Below, piece by piece: positions 18,113 to 27,499 of a DNA stretch of 64,000 nt. Below the pieces are notes generated by a model. That model had not been told where the DNA came from. It worked only from the letters and a program-made list of their open reading frames with translations, and searched no databases. Position numbers and translations under genes: made by a program. The stretch lies in NCBI GenBank assembly GCA_041738345.1, contig JBGSPX010000028.1, positions 49,901-113,900 of the forward strand. Direction: 5' to 3'. Position 1 is the first letter of the stretch. Each line of letters starts with the position of its first letter. This DNA is from Proteocatella sp041738345 (GTDB taxonomy: Bacteria; Bacillota; Clostridia; Peptostreptococcales; Filifactoraceae).

Positions 18113-19084
18113 ATGGGTATAAAAAATAAATGCAGTATAAAGAGAATGATAGGTATAATTATATTAATAGTATTAATCTTAAGCGCTATTTTTTTAGGAT
18201 TTCAATATAATAAGTTTTTGAAAATTAAATCCGAAAATATAGAAAAAATAAATAGTAATAGTATAATAGTAGAAACCGAAAAAGGGGTTATAGAGTATGC
18301 GGTAGAAGGTCAAGGAGAAGCAATTCTTATGATTCATGGCGCAGGTGGAGGTTATGATCAAGGCTTACTTTTAGCAGACAGTTTTTTGCCTAAAGGATAT
18401 AAAGTGATTTCAATTTCTAGGTTTGGATATCTTAATACTCCACTTTCAAAAAATCCTACAACAGATAGTCAGGCGGCACTTTATAAAGCGTTATTAGATA
18501 AGTTAGGTTTGGAAAAAGTTAATATAGTAGCAGTTTCAGATGGAGGACCTTCAGCTTTAAAATTTAGCATAAATTATCCTGAATATGTAAAATCACTAAC
18601 TTTAATGTGTGCAAAAAGTCAAACCCCTCCAAAACTTACTAATTTACAAGCTATTGCTTTTAATACGATATTTAATAATGATTTTATATTTTGGCTTATA
18701 ACAGAATATATACAGTCTGATTTACTAAATATATTAGGCGTTTCTAAAGAAGTCCAAGCAAATATGACAACAGATGAGATGAATATGGCGAGAGAATTTT
18801 TTGGAATTATGAATCCTATTTCTTTGAGAAAAGATGGTATTTTTGATGCAAATGTTCAGTTTAAAGAATTATCGCCACAAGATTATCCGATTTGGAATAT
18901 AAAAGCCCCTACCTTAATAATTCATGATAAAGATGATACTTTACAGCCATTTTATTATGCGCAGTATAGTAAAGAACAAATTCCAAACTCTAAGCTTATT
19001 TCATTCAAAGAGGGGGGACATATGTTTTTTAGCCACCATGAACAAATTAGAAATGAAATAAAGTCATTTTTAGAATATAATTAA
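18113..19084 (+). CDS. membrane-anchored alpha/beta hydrolase
   Basis: A 323-residue protein. Residues 10-32 form an N-terminal membrane anchor, followed by an alpha/beta-hydrolase fold. Visible are the oxyanion HGAGGG segment, the nucleophile elbow AVSDGGPS, an acid in IIHDKDDTLQP, and the catalytic His in EGGHMFFSHH. The substrate is unknown. It is followed after 10 bases by a TetR-type regulator gene, probably its controller and in one transcript. Confidence 0.87.
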   Translation: MGIKNKCSIKRMIGIIILIVLILSAIFLGFQYNKFLKIKSENIEKINSNSIIVETEKGVIEYAVEGQGEAILMIHGAGGGYDQGLLLADSFLPKGYKVISISRFGYLNTPLSKNPTTDSQAALYKALLDKLGLEKVNIVAVSDGGPSALKFSINYPEYVKSLTLMCAKSQTPPKLTNLQAIAFNTIFNNDFIFWLITEYIQSDLLNILGVSKEVQANMTTDEMNMAREFFGIMNPISLRKDGIFDANVQFKELSPQDYPIWNIKAPTLIIHDKDDTLQPFYYAQYSKEQIPNSKLISFKEGGHMFFSHHEQIRNEIKSFLEYN

Positions 19085-19094
19085 AGGAGAACTT

Positions 19095-19652
19095 ATGCTA
19101 GAAATAAAACAGCAGCTTGTAAAAGCTGTAGTAGATTTGCTTAATGATGAGTTTGAGATAGAGGAAATAACTGTAAGGCAGATTGCTTATGAAGCGAACA
19201 CTTCTATCGGTATAATAAATTATCATTTTGGAAGCAAATGGAATTTAATTGTAGAGGCAGTTTCTTCAATAATAGATGAAGCGGTTAAAGAATCATTTGA
19301 AACGCTTTCAAATATAAAAGATAATCCAAATCAGAAATTAAGAACATTTTTAAAATCCATAGCTATAGTTGTATGTAAATATCAAAAATATACACAGCTA
19401 CTGATTAAAGATGAACTTTTGAGTGATAAATTTAGTACACCAGAAACTATTTTAGATATATTAAGTGAAATAAAACCAGAACTTAAAGAAAAGGAAATAA
19501 AATATCTTGCAGTTCAAATTGTTGCTCCAATTCAATATGTTTTTTTGAAATCAAATGGATTAAAAACATATCTAGGAGAGCCATATGATATTGTTTTGTT
19601 AGAAGAATATGAAGAAATAATGGAAAATTTTTTGACTTCATTGGGAATTTAG
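19095..19652 (+). CDS. TetR/AcrR-family transcriptional regulator
   Basis: A 185-residue protein with an N-terminal TetR helix-turn-helix (ITVRQIAYEANTSIGIINYHFGSKWNLI, about residues 27-54) and an all-helical C-terminal ligand domain. The ligand is unknown. It lies just downstream of the alpha/beta hydrolase, with ribosome site AAAGGAGA, and 36 bases upstream of the sigma-54 activator. Confidence 0.9.
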   Translation: MLEIKQQLVKAVVDLLNDEFEIEEITVRQIAYEANTSIGIINYHFGSKWNLIVEAVSSIIDEAVKESFETLSNIKDNPNQKLRTFLKSIAIVVCKYQKYTQLLIKDELLSDKFSTPETILDILSEIKPELKEKEIKYLAVQIVAPIQYVFLKSNGLKTYLGEPYDIVLLEEYEEIMENFLTSLGI

Positions 19653-19688
19653 CGAAACTAATATATGCAAATGTTAAAAGGGGAAAAA

Positions 19689-21587
19689 ATGGAAATTAAT
19701 AAAAATAGAGAAGTACGCCAGATAATAAAAGCTTCATGGGAAAGATGCAAAGCCTTTGGTGTAGATAGAGAGCATGGAATAGGCAAAAGTGTACCCGAAC
19801 ATGAAATGAAAGAAATTCTAAAAAAGAATACAGATTTAATGAATGTAGCACTTCCTTTGATGAAGAGGATGTATCAAGTAGTAAAAGGTTCTGGGTTTAG
19901 CGTAATGCTTACAGATGGAAATGGCTATGTGCTAGAAACTATTGGTGATGAACACATAATGAAAAAAGCAGAGGAGCTACATTTTTTAAAAGGTGCAGTT
20001 TGGACAGAAGAAGCAGTAGGAACAAATGCGATAGGAACTGCGATATATTTAGATAAGCCATTACAGACTATAGGAATTGACCATTATTGCAAAACTCAGC
20101 ATTCTTGGACTTGTTCAGCCGCACCAATACATGATGAAAATGGAAGGCTAATTGGATGTATAGATATGTCAGGCGAACTTGAAAAAGCACATATACATAC
20201 TCTTGGGATGGTAATAACGGCGGCATATTCCATTGAAAGTCAGCTGGAGCTGATTAAATCAAATAACCTTATAAATGCAACCTTTAGCTCAATCACAGAT
20301 GGCATGATAATACTTGATGAAGATATGAAAATAAAAAAATTAAATGAGCAATCATGCGAAACGTTAGGATATTTAAATGAAGAGCTTATAGAAAAAGATA
20401 TCCAGATTATAACTAAGGACAAGTTCATTAAAACTGAAATTCTAAAAAGTAATGAATTTTATCAAAATCTAGATTATACACTCTATACAAAAGAAGGAAG
20501 AATGATAAAATGCATAATAAAGGCAGTACCGATAAAATCTCTAGAAAAAAATATAGGTACAGTTATAACCTTTAGGCCATCAAGCCAAGTAAATAAAATA
20601 GTAAATAAAGTAGCCGGTTATAAAGCTGTATATAAATTTAAAGATATAGTTACCAATGACAAAAATATGAAAGAAACTATAAAATATGCTAAGAAAATAG
20701 CAGCAACAGATTGTAGTGTGTTAATAACTGGAGAAAGTGGAACAGGAAAAGAGCTTTTTGCTCAAGCTATACACAATCACAGCAATAGATCAGAAGAACC
20801 ATTTATAGCAATAAATTGTGCGTTAATTCCAGGAGAACTGATTGAAAGTGAACTATTTGGATATGAAAAAGGAGCATTTACAGGGGCTGTAAATTCAGGA
20901 CGTCCTGGAAAATTTGAAATAGCAGACGGAGGAACTATATTTTTAGATGAGATTGGAGAAATGCCACTTGAGATGCAGTCAAAACTGTTGAGATTTTTAG
21001 ATAATAAAAAAATCAGTAGAATAGGTGGAAACTATGAAAAAAGCTTAGATGTGAGAATAATTGCAGCTACAAATAGAAATCTCATTGAAGAAATTTCAAA
21101 AAAGAACTTTAGATTAGATTTGTACTATAGACTAAGCGTTATGAACATAGAAATTATAAGCTTAAACGATAGAAAAATGGACATAGAGCCTCTTGCAAAA
21201 CATTTTGTAGAAAAACTAAATATAACCCATAATAACAATAAAACACTTGCAAATGAATATATAGAGTATTTAAAAAAAAGAAGTTGGAAAGGCAATATAA
21301 GAGAGCTTCAAAATATGATTTTTAGAGATTATTATCTTTGCGATAATGATATTATAGATATTAATCTAACGGAAAATAATAAAAATGTAGAAATAGATAG
21401 TATATCTAAAAAGATAGCGCAAGCGCAGAGTGATATTATTGACTTTGAACAAATCGATAAGCAAAATATAATAAATAGCTTAATAAAATATGAGGGGAAT
21501 ATAATAAAAACCGCTGAAATTTTAGGTATGAGCAGAGCGACATTATATAGAAAAATAAAAAAATATAATATACAGACAAAACTTTAA
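19689..21587 (+). CDS. sigma-54-dependent activator, AcoR/DhaR type
   Basis: A 632-residue protein from ATG 19689 (AAAAGGGGAAAA precedes it; an upstream ATG at 19665 is less likely). Order of domains: GAF-type sensor (about 60-175, with SGFSVMLTDGNGYVLE and EEAVGTNAIGTAI, typical of the AcoR group), a PAS domain (about 195-300), an AAA+ sigma-54 interaction domain (GESGTGKE near 348, GAFTGA near 395), and a Fis-type helix-turn-helix at the C-terminus (AEILGMSRATLYRKIKKY). The likely target is the downstream butanediol dehydrogenase gene, which has a -24/-12 promoter. The signal may be acetoin or a related diol (inference). Confidence 0.92.
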   Translation: MEINKNREVRQIIKASWERCKAFGVDREHGIGKSVPEHEMKEILKKNTDLMNVALPLMKRMYQVVKGSGFSVMLTDGNGYVLETIGDEHIMKKAEELHFLKGAVWTEEAVGTNAIGTAIYLDKPLQTIGIDHYCKTQHSWTCSAAPIHDENGRLIGCIDMSGELEKAHIHTLGMVITAAYSIESQLELIKSNNLINATFSSITDGMIILDEDMKIKKLNEQSCETLGYLNEELIEKDIQIITKDKFIKTEILKSNEFYQNLDYTLYTKEGRMIKCIIKAVPIKSLEKNIGTVITFRPSSQVNKIVNKVAGYKAVYKFKDIVTNDKNMKETIKYAKKIAATDCSVLITGESGTGKELFAQAIHNHSNRSEEPFIAINCALIPGELIESELFGYEKGAFTGAVNSGRPGKFEIADGGTIFLDEIGEMPLEMQSKLLRFLDNKKISRIGGNYEKSLDVRIIAATNRNLIEEISKKNFRLDLYYRLSVMNIEIISLNDRKMDIEPLAKHFVEKLNITHNNNKTLANEYIEYLKKRSWKGNIRELQNMIFRDYYLCDNDIIDINLTENNKNVEIDSISKKIAQAQSDIIDFEQIDKQNIINSLIKYEGNIIKTAEILGMSRATLYRKIKKYNIQTKL

Positions 21588-21606
21588 TTAAAAATATAAA
21601 AATAAT

Positions 21607-21651
21607 AAAAAATCTCATAAGTGATATTATTCTCACTTATGAGATTTTTTT
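21607..21651 (+). terminator. terminator of the sigma-54 activator gene
   Basis: An 18-base perfect stem (21607-21624 with 21633-21650) encloses an 8-base loop and ends in a T run. Confidence 0.9.
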
Positions 21652-21750
21652 GTCTCATCTTTGAGAAAAAATAGATTGATTTTTATATAACAAATCAAAA
21701 AAAATTAAATTATATAGAAAGACAAATTTATTTATAAAATATTAGTTTGA

Positions 21751-21774
21751 AAAGTATTGTGATAGCAATACTTT
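21751..21774. promoter_or_regulatory. upstream activating palindrome for the sigma-54 promoter
   Basis: AAAGTATTG-TGATAG-CAATACTTT is a 9+6+9 perfect inverted repeat 58 bases upstream of the -24/-12 promoter. Position and symmetry fit an enhancer bound by the dimeric activator encoded just upstream. Confidence 0.6.
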
Positions 21775-21832
21775 AAAATATAAAATTTAATTTGTGAAAA
21801 ATTCTAAAAAATATATTGTGAAAATGAATAAC

Positions 21833-21849
21833 TTGGAACGAAAGTTGCT
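21833..21849 (+). promoter_or_regulatory. sigma-54 (-24/-12) promoter
   Basis: TTGGAAC-GAAAG-TTGCT has the invariant GG and GC dinucleotides exactly ten bases apart (GG 21835-21836, GC 21847-21848). It precedes the butanediol dehydrogenase gene, immediately after a sigma-54 activator gene. Confidence 0.8.
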
Positions 21850-21902
21850 TTTATATTAGATATATTGATAAATTATAATCAAAGAAAATGTGGAGGAAAA
21901 AT

Positions 21903-22976
21903 ATGAAAGCAGCATTATGGTATGGAATTAAAGATGTTAGATTAGAAAATATCGAAGAACCAAAAGTAACAAAAGGTAATGTAAAAATAAAAGTAAAATG
22001 GTGTGGAATATGTGGCTCAGATTTACACGAATATTTAGGTGGTCCAATATTTATACCGACAGATAAACCCCATCCAATAAGCAAAGAAGTAGCGCCAGTA
22101 GTGTTAGGTCATGAATTTTCTGGAGAAATAGTAGAAATAGGAGAAGGTGTTACCAATCTTAACATAGGAGATAGAGTAGCAGTAGAGCCAATTGTAGCAT
22201 GTGGAACTTGCCCCTCATGTCAAGAAGGCAAATATAATCTTTGTATCAGTTTAGGATTTCATGGACTATGCGGCGGAGGTGGAGGTTTTGCAGAATATAC
22301 TGTATTTCCAGCCAAATTTGTGCATAAAATTCCAGATGGGCTTTCATTTGAAAAAGCGGCACTTATAGAACCTATAGCAGTAGCAATTCACTCATTAAGA
22401 GTAGGTAAATTTATGACAGGGCAAAGTGCGATTGTATTAGGTGCGGGGCCAATAGGACTAGCAACTATAGAAGCCCTAAAAGCAGCAGGCGCAAGCTTAG
22501 TAATTGTAATGCAAAGAAAATCAGTAAGACAAGAATACGCGTTAAGAGCAGGGGCAGATATAGTAATAGACCCAACCGAAGTAAATGTAGCAGAAGAAGT
22601 AAAGCGCTTAACAGGCGGTATAGGTGCAGACATTTCATTTGAAACCACAGGCGCAAAAATAGGATTTGATACAGGGATAGAAAGTATAAAATATAATGGT
22701 ACAATGGTAGTTACAAGTATATGGGAAGAGGAGATAAGTATAAATCCAAATACATTTATTTTTTCAGAAAAAACTATAGTTGGAACAATTGCATATAGAA
22801 ATGAATTCCCAGCAACTATGGCTCAGATGAACGATGGCAGAATAAAGGTAGATGGGTATATAACTAAAAAAATAAGTCTAGATGATATAGTAGAAGAAGG
22901 CTTTGGCGCACTTACAGGTCCAGAGAAAAAGAAACATGTAAAAATACTTGTAACCCCAGATAAATCATTGCTATAA
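21903..22976 (+). CDS. (R,R)-butanediol dehydrogenase-type zinc alcohol dehydrogenase
   Basis: A 357-residue medium-chain dehydrogenase resembling Bacillus BdhA across the whole length (KVKWCGICGSDLHEYLGGPIF at the start, TKKISLDDIVEEGFGAL at the end). Catalytic zinc ligands sit in CGICGSD and GHEFSGE. Structural zinc cysteines are present in CGTCPSCQEGKYNLC. The NAD(P)-binding GAGPIGL motif follows. It probably interconverts acetoin and 2,3-butanediol; other vicinal diols are possible. ATG 21903 has TGGAGG before it; an ATG at 21888 lies upstream of that site and is rejected. Confidence 0.9.
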   Translation: MKAALWYGIKDVRLENIEEPKVTKGNVKIKVKWCGICGSDLHEYLGGPIFIPTDKPHPISKEVAPVVLGHEFSGEIVEIGEGVTNLNIGDRVAVEPIVACGTCPSCQEGKYNLCISLGFHGLCGGGGGFAEYTVFPAKFVHKIPDGLSFEKAALIEPIAVAIHSLRVGKFMTGQSAIVLGAGPIGLATIEALKAAGASLVIVMQRKSVRQEYALRAGADIVIDPTEVNVAEEVKRLTGGIGADISFETTGAKIGFDTGIESIKYNGTMVVTSIWEEEISINPNTFIFSEKTIVGTIAYRNEFPATMAQMNDGRIKVDGYITKKISLDDIVEEGFGALTGPEKKKHVKILVTPDKSLL

Positions 22977-23038
22977 TTTAAAATAAAACCAAAACAAAAT
23001 AAAAATAAAACCAAAACCAAACTATTAATAATTAATAC

Positions 23039-23085
23039 GAAAAAATACACTTTCTAAAAAAAATCATAGAGAGTGTATTTTTTTG
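23039..23085 (+). terminator. terminator of the butanediol dehydrogenase gene
   Basis: AAAAATACACTTTCT (23041-23055) pairs with 23068-23082 with one G-U pair, then T residues. The stem is nearly the same sequence as at 14549-14590. Confidence 0.8.
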
Positions 23086-23249
23086 AGTTAATAAAGTACA
23101 TAAAATGTGTATTTTAAGTATAATATGATAATAAATAGTTAGAAAAACTTTTTTTGAAAAATTTTAAAAAAAACTGTAGTACTTTTAGAATTGTATCGTC
23201 TTAACTAGTGTAATTACAAAAAAACTGTACAGTTTAAGAAAGAGAGAAC

Positions 23250-23825
23250 ATGATGGAATCAGTTAATTTTAAACCACATGAAAGTGAAACCGAAACAAAC
23301 GATACACAAAAAATGGTAAATGAATTTACAAAAATATACAAGCAGTACTATAAACGTGTATTTAAGTATATATGTTATAGAATAAATGATCAGCACATGG
23401 CAGAAGAATTATGTAGCCAAGTATTTGAAAAAATCATTGAGAAATATAATAGTTTTTCAGGCGACGAAAAAACCCTTGAAAGCTGGATTTTTACTATCGC
23501 AAGAAATACAGTAACAGACTATTATAGAACAAAAGAAAAAAAGTTTCATTTTTCATTGGATTATATAATTGACATGATATCTCCAAAACCCTCTCCAGAT
23601 GAAGTCATTCTAACAAAAGAAAATAATTCATATTTATTTGAGGCGCTATTACGTCTAAACGAAAAAGAACGTTCTGTTGTTTCTTTGAAATATGGAGCTG
23701 ATCTCAAAAATACTGAAATTGCAAAACTTATGGGGTTAAGTGAATCCAATGTGAGCGTTATTCTTTATCGAAGTTTAAAAAAATTAAAGAAAAGTTTAGT
23801 TAGTGGAGGGTTTAAATATGAATAA
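23250..23825 (+). CDS. ECF-type RNA polymerase sigma factor
   Basis: A 191-residue sigma-70 family factor. Region 2 is visible in YYKRVFKYICYRINDQHMAEELCSQVFEKI (about 32-61) and region 4 helix-turn-helix in LNEKERSVVSLKYGADLKNTEIAKLMGLSESNVSV (about 130-165). The second ATG at 23253 has better spacing from AAGAGAG and may be the true start. It overlaps the following membrane protein by a few bases, the usual sigma/anti-sigma arrangement. Confidence 0.92.
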   Translation: MMESVNFKPHESETETNDTQKMVNEFTKIYKQYYKRVFKYICYRINDQHMAEELCSQVFEKIIEKYNSFSGDEKTLESWIFTIARNTVTDYYRTKEKKFHFSLDYIIDMISPKPSPDEVILTKENNSYLFEALLRLNEKERSVVSLKYGADLKNTEIAKLMGLSESNVSVILYRSLKKLKKSLVSGGFKYE

Positions 23826-24744
23826 GAAAACAGATATGAATGAATTTCAAAAAATAGAGGAGTTACTTTTAAACTTAGACTTAGGCAGTGATAAACACGA
23901 GGAAATGCTTTTTAATCAAATGAAATATAAAATACAAACAGGTACGATAAAATCCAATACAGAAAGAGAAGAAAAAACTATGAAAAAGAAATTTTCTAAA
24001 CCATCTAGAGTTTTAATTATAACATTAACAACATTAATGCTAGGAGTATCCGCAGCTTATGCCACAGATACCCTTTCAACTATACTGGCATTTTTTAAGA
24101 TAGAAAATACAGAAATCACACAATACGGAGAAACTCAAACAACTACAAGCACAAACCCGGAAGAAGAACAAACACTTGAATGGATGCAAGAGGGATATAA
24201 AGGCAAGCTGTTTGATAAGTCAGGAAAAGAAGTCCTTTATGGAACAGTTCAAGATTACTATACATCAGATGGAAAAAAAATCACAGGTATGGGCGTAAAA
24301 GACTTAGCAGATGGAAGTCATGATTTTATTATTACTACAGAAGAAAATGATGAAAACTATGAAAAACCACTTACTTTAGAAGAAGTTAAAAAAGTTGCAG
24401 ATAGCGATATAAAAATACCTAACTATGTGCCAAAAGGATACACTTTTAAAGAAGGATATACTTCATTTAATGGAGCAGGAGTTAATATATCATATGAAAA
24501 CGCATCACAAGATAGAATTACTATATTAGCTTCTAGCACAAAAGAAGCTACAAATGGAGTAGCATCAACAGAAGAAGTGACAGAGATATCTATAGATGGA
24601 AAAAAAGTATTAATATCAGGAGATGTTGCATTTTGGGAAAACAAAGGCGTAGATTATCAGTTATACTGGAACTTAGCAAATAGTAATGATGTTCTTACTA
24701 TAGATATGAAAGAACTTACAAAAATAGTAGAATCTATGAAATAA
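23818..24744 (+). CDS. DUF4367-type membrane anti-sigma factor
   Basis: A 308-residue protein. It has a cytoplasmic N-terminus, one transmembrane helix (RVLIITLTTLMLGVSAAYA) and an extracytoplasmic C-terminal domain resembling DUF4367 (KIPNYVPKGYTFKEGY, then short beta strands). The start overlaps the sigma gene stop by eight bases, with ribosome site GGAGGGTTT inside that gene. This coupling and the topology indicate it holds the upstream ECF sigma factor inactive at the membrane. A terminator follows. Confidence 0.82.
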   Translation: MNKKTDMNEFQKIEELLLNLDLGSDKHEEMLFNQMKYKIQTGTIKSNTEREEKTMKKKFSKPSRVLIITLTTLMLGVSAAYATDTLSTILAFFKIENTEITQYGETQTTTSTNPEEEQTLEWMQEGYKGKLFDKSGKEVLYGTVQDYYTSDGKKITGMGVKDLADGSHDFIITTEENDENYEKPLTLEEVKKVADSDIKIPNYVPKGYTFKEGYTSFNGAGVNISYENASQDRITILASSTKEATNGVASTEEVTEISIDGKKVLISGDVAFWENKGVDYQLYWNLANSNDVLTIDMKELTKIVESMK

Positions 24745-24756
24745 AAATAAATTTAA

Positions 24757-24790
24757 AGATGTAGCCCTAACGGTTGCATCTTTTTTTTGA
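24757..24790 (+). terminator. terminator of the sigma/anti-sigma operon
   Basis: GATGTAGCC (24759-24767) pairs with GGTTGCATC (24772-24780) with a G-U pair, followed by eight T. Confidence 0.8.
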
Positions 24791-24826
24791 TATAATATAT
24801 AAATGAACAATTGAAAGGAAATATGT

Positions 24827-25306
24827 ATGAATATAAAGATAATAACAGTAGGCAAATTAAAAGAAAAATATCTAAAAGATGCAATTGCAGAATACGCAAA
24901 ACGTTTGACTAGATACTGCAAATTAGAAGTAGTAGAACTTGCAGACGAAAAAACTAGCGAAAATGCATCTCAAAAAGAAGAAGACATGGTAAAAGATAAA
25001 GAAGGAAAAAATATACTTCAAAAAATAAAAGATAATGAATATGTAATTGCACTAGATTTAAAAGGAAAACATATAACCTCCGAAGAATTCGCAGAATTTA
25101 TTTCAGAAAAAGCTGTAATGGGGCAGCCGAATATAACTTTTGTAATCGGTGGAAGCTTAGGGATATCACAGGAAGTATTAGCAAGAGCAGATTATAAGTT
25201 GTGCTTTTCAAAAATGACATTTCCACACCAGCTTTTTAGAGTAATGCTGTTTGAACAGATATATAGAGCGTTTAGAATAATAAATGGAGAACCCTACCAT
25301 AAATAA
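24827..25306 (+). CDS. rlmH: 23S rRNA (pseudouridine1915-N3)-methyltransferase RlmH
   Basis: A 159-residue SPOUT-fold enzyme that methylates pseudouridine 1915 in helix 69 of 23S rRNA. The cofactor-binding knot is visible as ITFVIGGSLGISQEVLARA, and the family C-terminus is MLFEQIYRAFRIINGEPYHK. This gene (orfX in Staphylococcus) is the insertion target of SCC elements. The final codons form one copy of the direct repeat described at 25286-25306, and the insertion leaves the gene intact. Ribosome site GAAAGGAAAT. Confidence 0.97.
   Translation: MNIKIITVGKLKEKYLKDAIAEYAKRLTRYCKLEVVELADEKTSENASQKEEDMVKDKEGKNILQKIKDNEYVIALDLKGKHITSEEFAEFISEKAVMGQPNITFVIGGSLGISQEVLARADYKLCFSKMTFPHQLFRVMLFEQIYRAFRIINGEPYHK
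25286..25306 (+). repeat. left attachment site of the SCC-like element (end of rlmH)
   Basis: The last 21 bases of rlmH, coding Gly-Glu-Pro-Tyr-His-Lys-stop, recur exactly at 45312-45332 and with four differences at 52926-52946. SCC elements in staphylococci integrate at the same codons of rlmH (ending Tyr-His-Lys). The core CCTACCATAAATAA is the shared part. Confidence 0.88.
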
Positions 25307-25737
25307 GGGAGGTTTTTAGCCTTAGGCATTGATATAACTTGGTTGAAGCTATTTTGTAGATTTAAATATAATATAATATAATATAAAATAAAATATAGTT
25401 TTGGATGTAGAATTTGTCGATTTGATTTATGTGTTTGATGTGAGAAGGATTGAAATTATTTGGAAATATGCAGAAAAATTGGTTATAGCAAGCTTTTAAA
25501 TTAAATTGAGTTATAAAGGTGTCTTATAGTGAGGAGACCTTTTATTTTTTCTACATTTGAAGTTATATATCAACTCTGAAAAAAATCCTATTCTGATATG
25601 TGGTCATATGATATAATTATAATATTTATGACTTATAAAATTATTTGTCTGCAAGAAGTTAGCAAATCATTTTTTTTGAGGTACTATTGATTTTGCATTG
25701 AGGGAGTACACATGGTACTTGTACATAGGGGGAAAAG
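25307..25737 (+). other. non-coding left end of the cassette
   Basis: No gene is seen in these 430 bases. They contain a short ATAAT microsatellite (about 25364-25390) and an imperfect terminator-like hairpin (AAAGGTGTC at 25515-25523 with GAGACCTTT at 25534-25542, then T-rich). A strong AGGGGGAAAAG ribosome site leads the next gene. GGAGGTTTTTA just inside the repeat loosely mirrors sequence at the right end. Confidence 0.5.
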
Positions 25738-26988
25738 ATGATAAATAATGTATTAAATAATGGAATAATTAAGACGGATGCAGATATTAAAGGGATTTGT
25801 CTACAGAAAATAAGAGCTGTTGAACGTTTACTTACAGGTTTATTAGAAAATAAAACTGCAATTATGTGTGCAATAGAATGTATAGATGATGTTGTTCAAA
25901 TAGACCTAAGTACTGAAAAACCTGAATATATAACAGAGCAAAATAAGTCATATTCATCTTCTTTTTCACTAAATAGCAAAGAAATTAAAAACTCATTAAG
26001 AATATTTTTTGATACTTGGTATGGAACAGTTGAGGGATCAGAGTCAATTAAATTTGTATTTTATACAAACACATCAATTATGAAAGAAAATAAAGTTGGA
26101 GCACTTAAAACAATAGGACTAAATTTGCCGGATGAGCCTGTATTACAATTGTTAATGGATAAAAAGTTTACAATTGCACTGCCTTTTATTAAAGCAGTTT
26201 TTGAAGAATATTATATTGAACAATATAAGAAGCATGTAAAGGATGTTTCTGCATATAAAAAAATCCTTGAAAGTATGAATGATGAAAAATGGATTTGTTT
26301 TCTGAAATTAATTGAATGGAACTTTGGAAAAGCAGATGAAGTCGATGTAAGAAAAAAAGTCAATGATAATGTAGAGCTACTTTGTGATGTTTATAATGTT
26401 GATAAAAAACATATTAACTCTATTGTTGCTGAATTACTGGATATGGTAGAGTCGAGGACTTTTGAAAATGATTTTTTAAAAAAGGTTGTACATATTGGGG
26501 AAGTAAAATCTTTATTTTTAGAAAAGGCAATTACTGCAAAAGTTAAAGATAGCCTTGATCCTATGCATACTAAGTGGGAAGAAATCCTATGTGACGATAT
26601 TAGAAATTTGAAAGATAAAATTACTTCAGTATGCCCAGTATTTGATCAAGATGATTTGGATTATTTTTATGAAGAATATACTGATGGTGCTTATGAACAA
26701 AAAAAACATAATGACATAAGGGCTGTAAAAGCGTATAATTATAGAATCCTAAGTGCTTGTAGAAGAGAAATTAAGAAAACCATCAAAGATAAAAAGGGTA
26801 TATTTACTCAAAATCAGATTAATAATTTAATTGATGATTTAACAGATAAGTCAGAAATACTTATTAATGATAAAGCACGAACTTATGAAATAGCTTTTAA
26901 AGATAGGGACATGATATGGAAATCTATTTTAATTTTATTTGAGGAATGTCACCTCGCTTTTGACGAAAGGAGTATAGAAAATGGATAG
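25738..26988 (+). CDS. ABC-three-component system effector with predicted nuclease domain
   Basis: A 416-residue protein and first gene of a three-gene overlapping operon. The first 110 residues resemble the Cap4/DUF4297-type PD-(D/E)xK nuclease fold. Visible are a D-x-K-G motif (DADIKGICLQKIRAVERLL), an acidic strand end CAIECIDDVVQID and a later EQNKSYSSSF resembling the Q-x-K step. The rest is helical and charged with no family I recognise. In ABC-3C systems the first protein is the effector, activated by the ATPase. The nuclease assignment is inference from motif pattern only. Confidence 0.6.
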   Translation: MINNVLNNGIIKTDADIKGICLQKIRAVERLLTGLLENKTAIMCAIECIDDVVQIDLSTEKPEYITEQNKSYSSSFSLNSKEIKNSLRIFFDTWYGTVEGSESIKFVFYTNTSIMKENKVGALKTIGLNLPDEPVLQLLMDKKFTIALPFIKAVFEEYYIEQYKKHVKDVSAYKKILESMNDEKWICFLKLIEWNFGKADEVDVRKKVNDNVELLCDVYNVDKKHINSIVAELLDMVESRTFENDFLKKVVHIGEVKSLFLEKAITAKVKDSLDPMHTKWEEILCDDIRNLKDKITSVCPVFDQDDLDYFYEEYTDGAYEQKKHNDIRAVKAYNYRILSACRREIKKTIKDKKGIFTQNQINNLIDDLTDKSEILINDKARTYEIAFKDRDMIWKSILILFEECHLAFDERSIENG

Positions 26989-27499
26989 TAAGAAACGTTT
27001 GATGTTTATATTAGAAGAAGACTACTATTATATCACATTAAAAGTTCTTGCCATTTTCAAAGCTTTAGAATGTGAAAAGAAGCCGTTTGAAGATTATAGA
27101 AAAATAGGCATAATTTTTGAATTAATTAAAAATTCCTCTCGTGTTCAATTTTTTGAGAAGATTATAAATAGTAATCAGCTAGATATTTTTGATAATGAGC
27201 AAATAATAAACATATCATGTAATGCAAAAATGAACACTGCTGTAATAAAAAGGGTTTTATTTTTTCTTGAAAAACAAAATATGATTAATATGGTAAAGAG
27301 TACAAAAAGGGATAGCATTGATGTGTTACTTTTAAAAAGCGAGCAATTGGAAATGCTAATGACGGAAGGCGTATTGAATGAGGATATTGCACAAGTTAAT
27401 CTTATTAAAAAGCATATTCCTCGCATAAAAACATTGAAAATCAGGACCTTACGCCAGAAGTTATTTGGATCAAGTGAGGTGACAAAATGGGAAGATTAG
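26981..27499 (+). CDS. ABC-three-component system middle component
   Basis: A 172-residue protein of likely winged-helix type (NISCNAKMNTAVIKRVLFFLEKQNMINMVKSTKRDS). It overlaps the effector gene by eight bases and the ATPase gene by 13 bases, so all three are translationally coupled. Small middle components of this size linking an effector to an SMC/RecN-like ATPase define ABC-3C defence systems. The call depends on context more than on residues. Confidence 0.6.
   Translation: MDSKKRLMFILEEDYYYITLKVLAIFKALECEKKPFEDYRKIGIIFELIKNSSRVQFFEKIINSNQLDIFDNEQIINISCNAKMNTAVIKRVLFFLEKQNMINMVKSTKRDSIDVLLLKSEQLEMLMTEGVLNEDIAQVNLIKKHIPRIKTLKIRTLRQKLFGSSEVTKWED

Noticed and set aside
25364..25390. ATAAT tandem microsatellite
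   Set aside because: Simple AT repeat, likely slippage in AT-rich DNA; no function can be supported.
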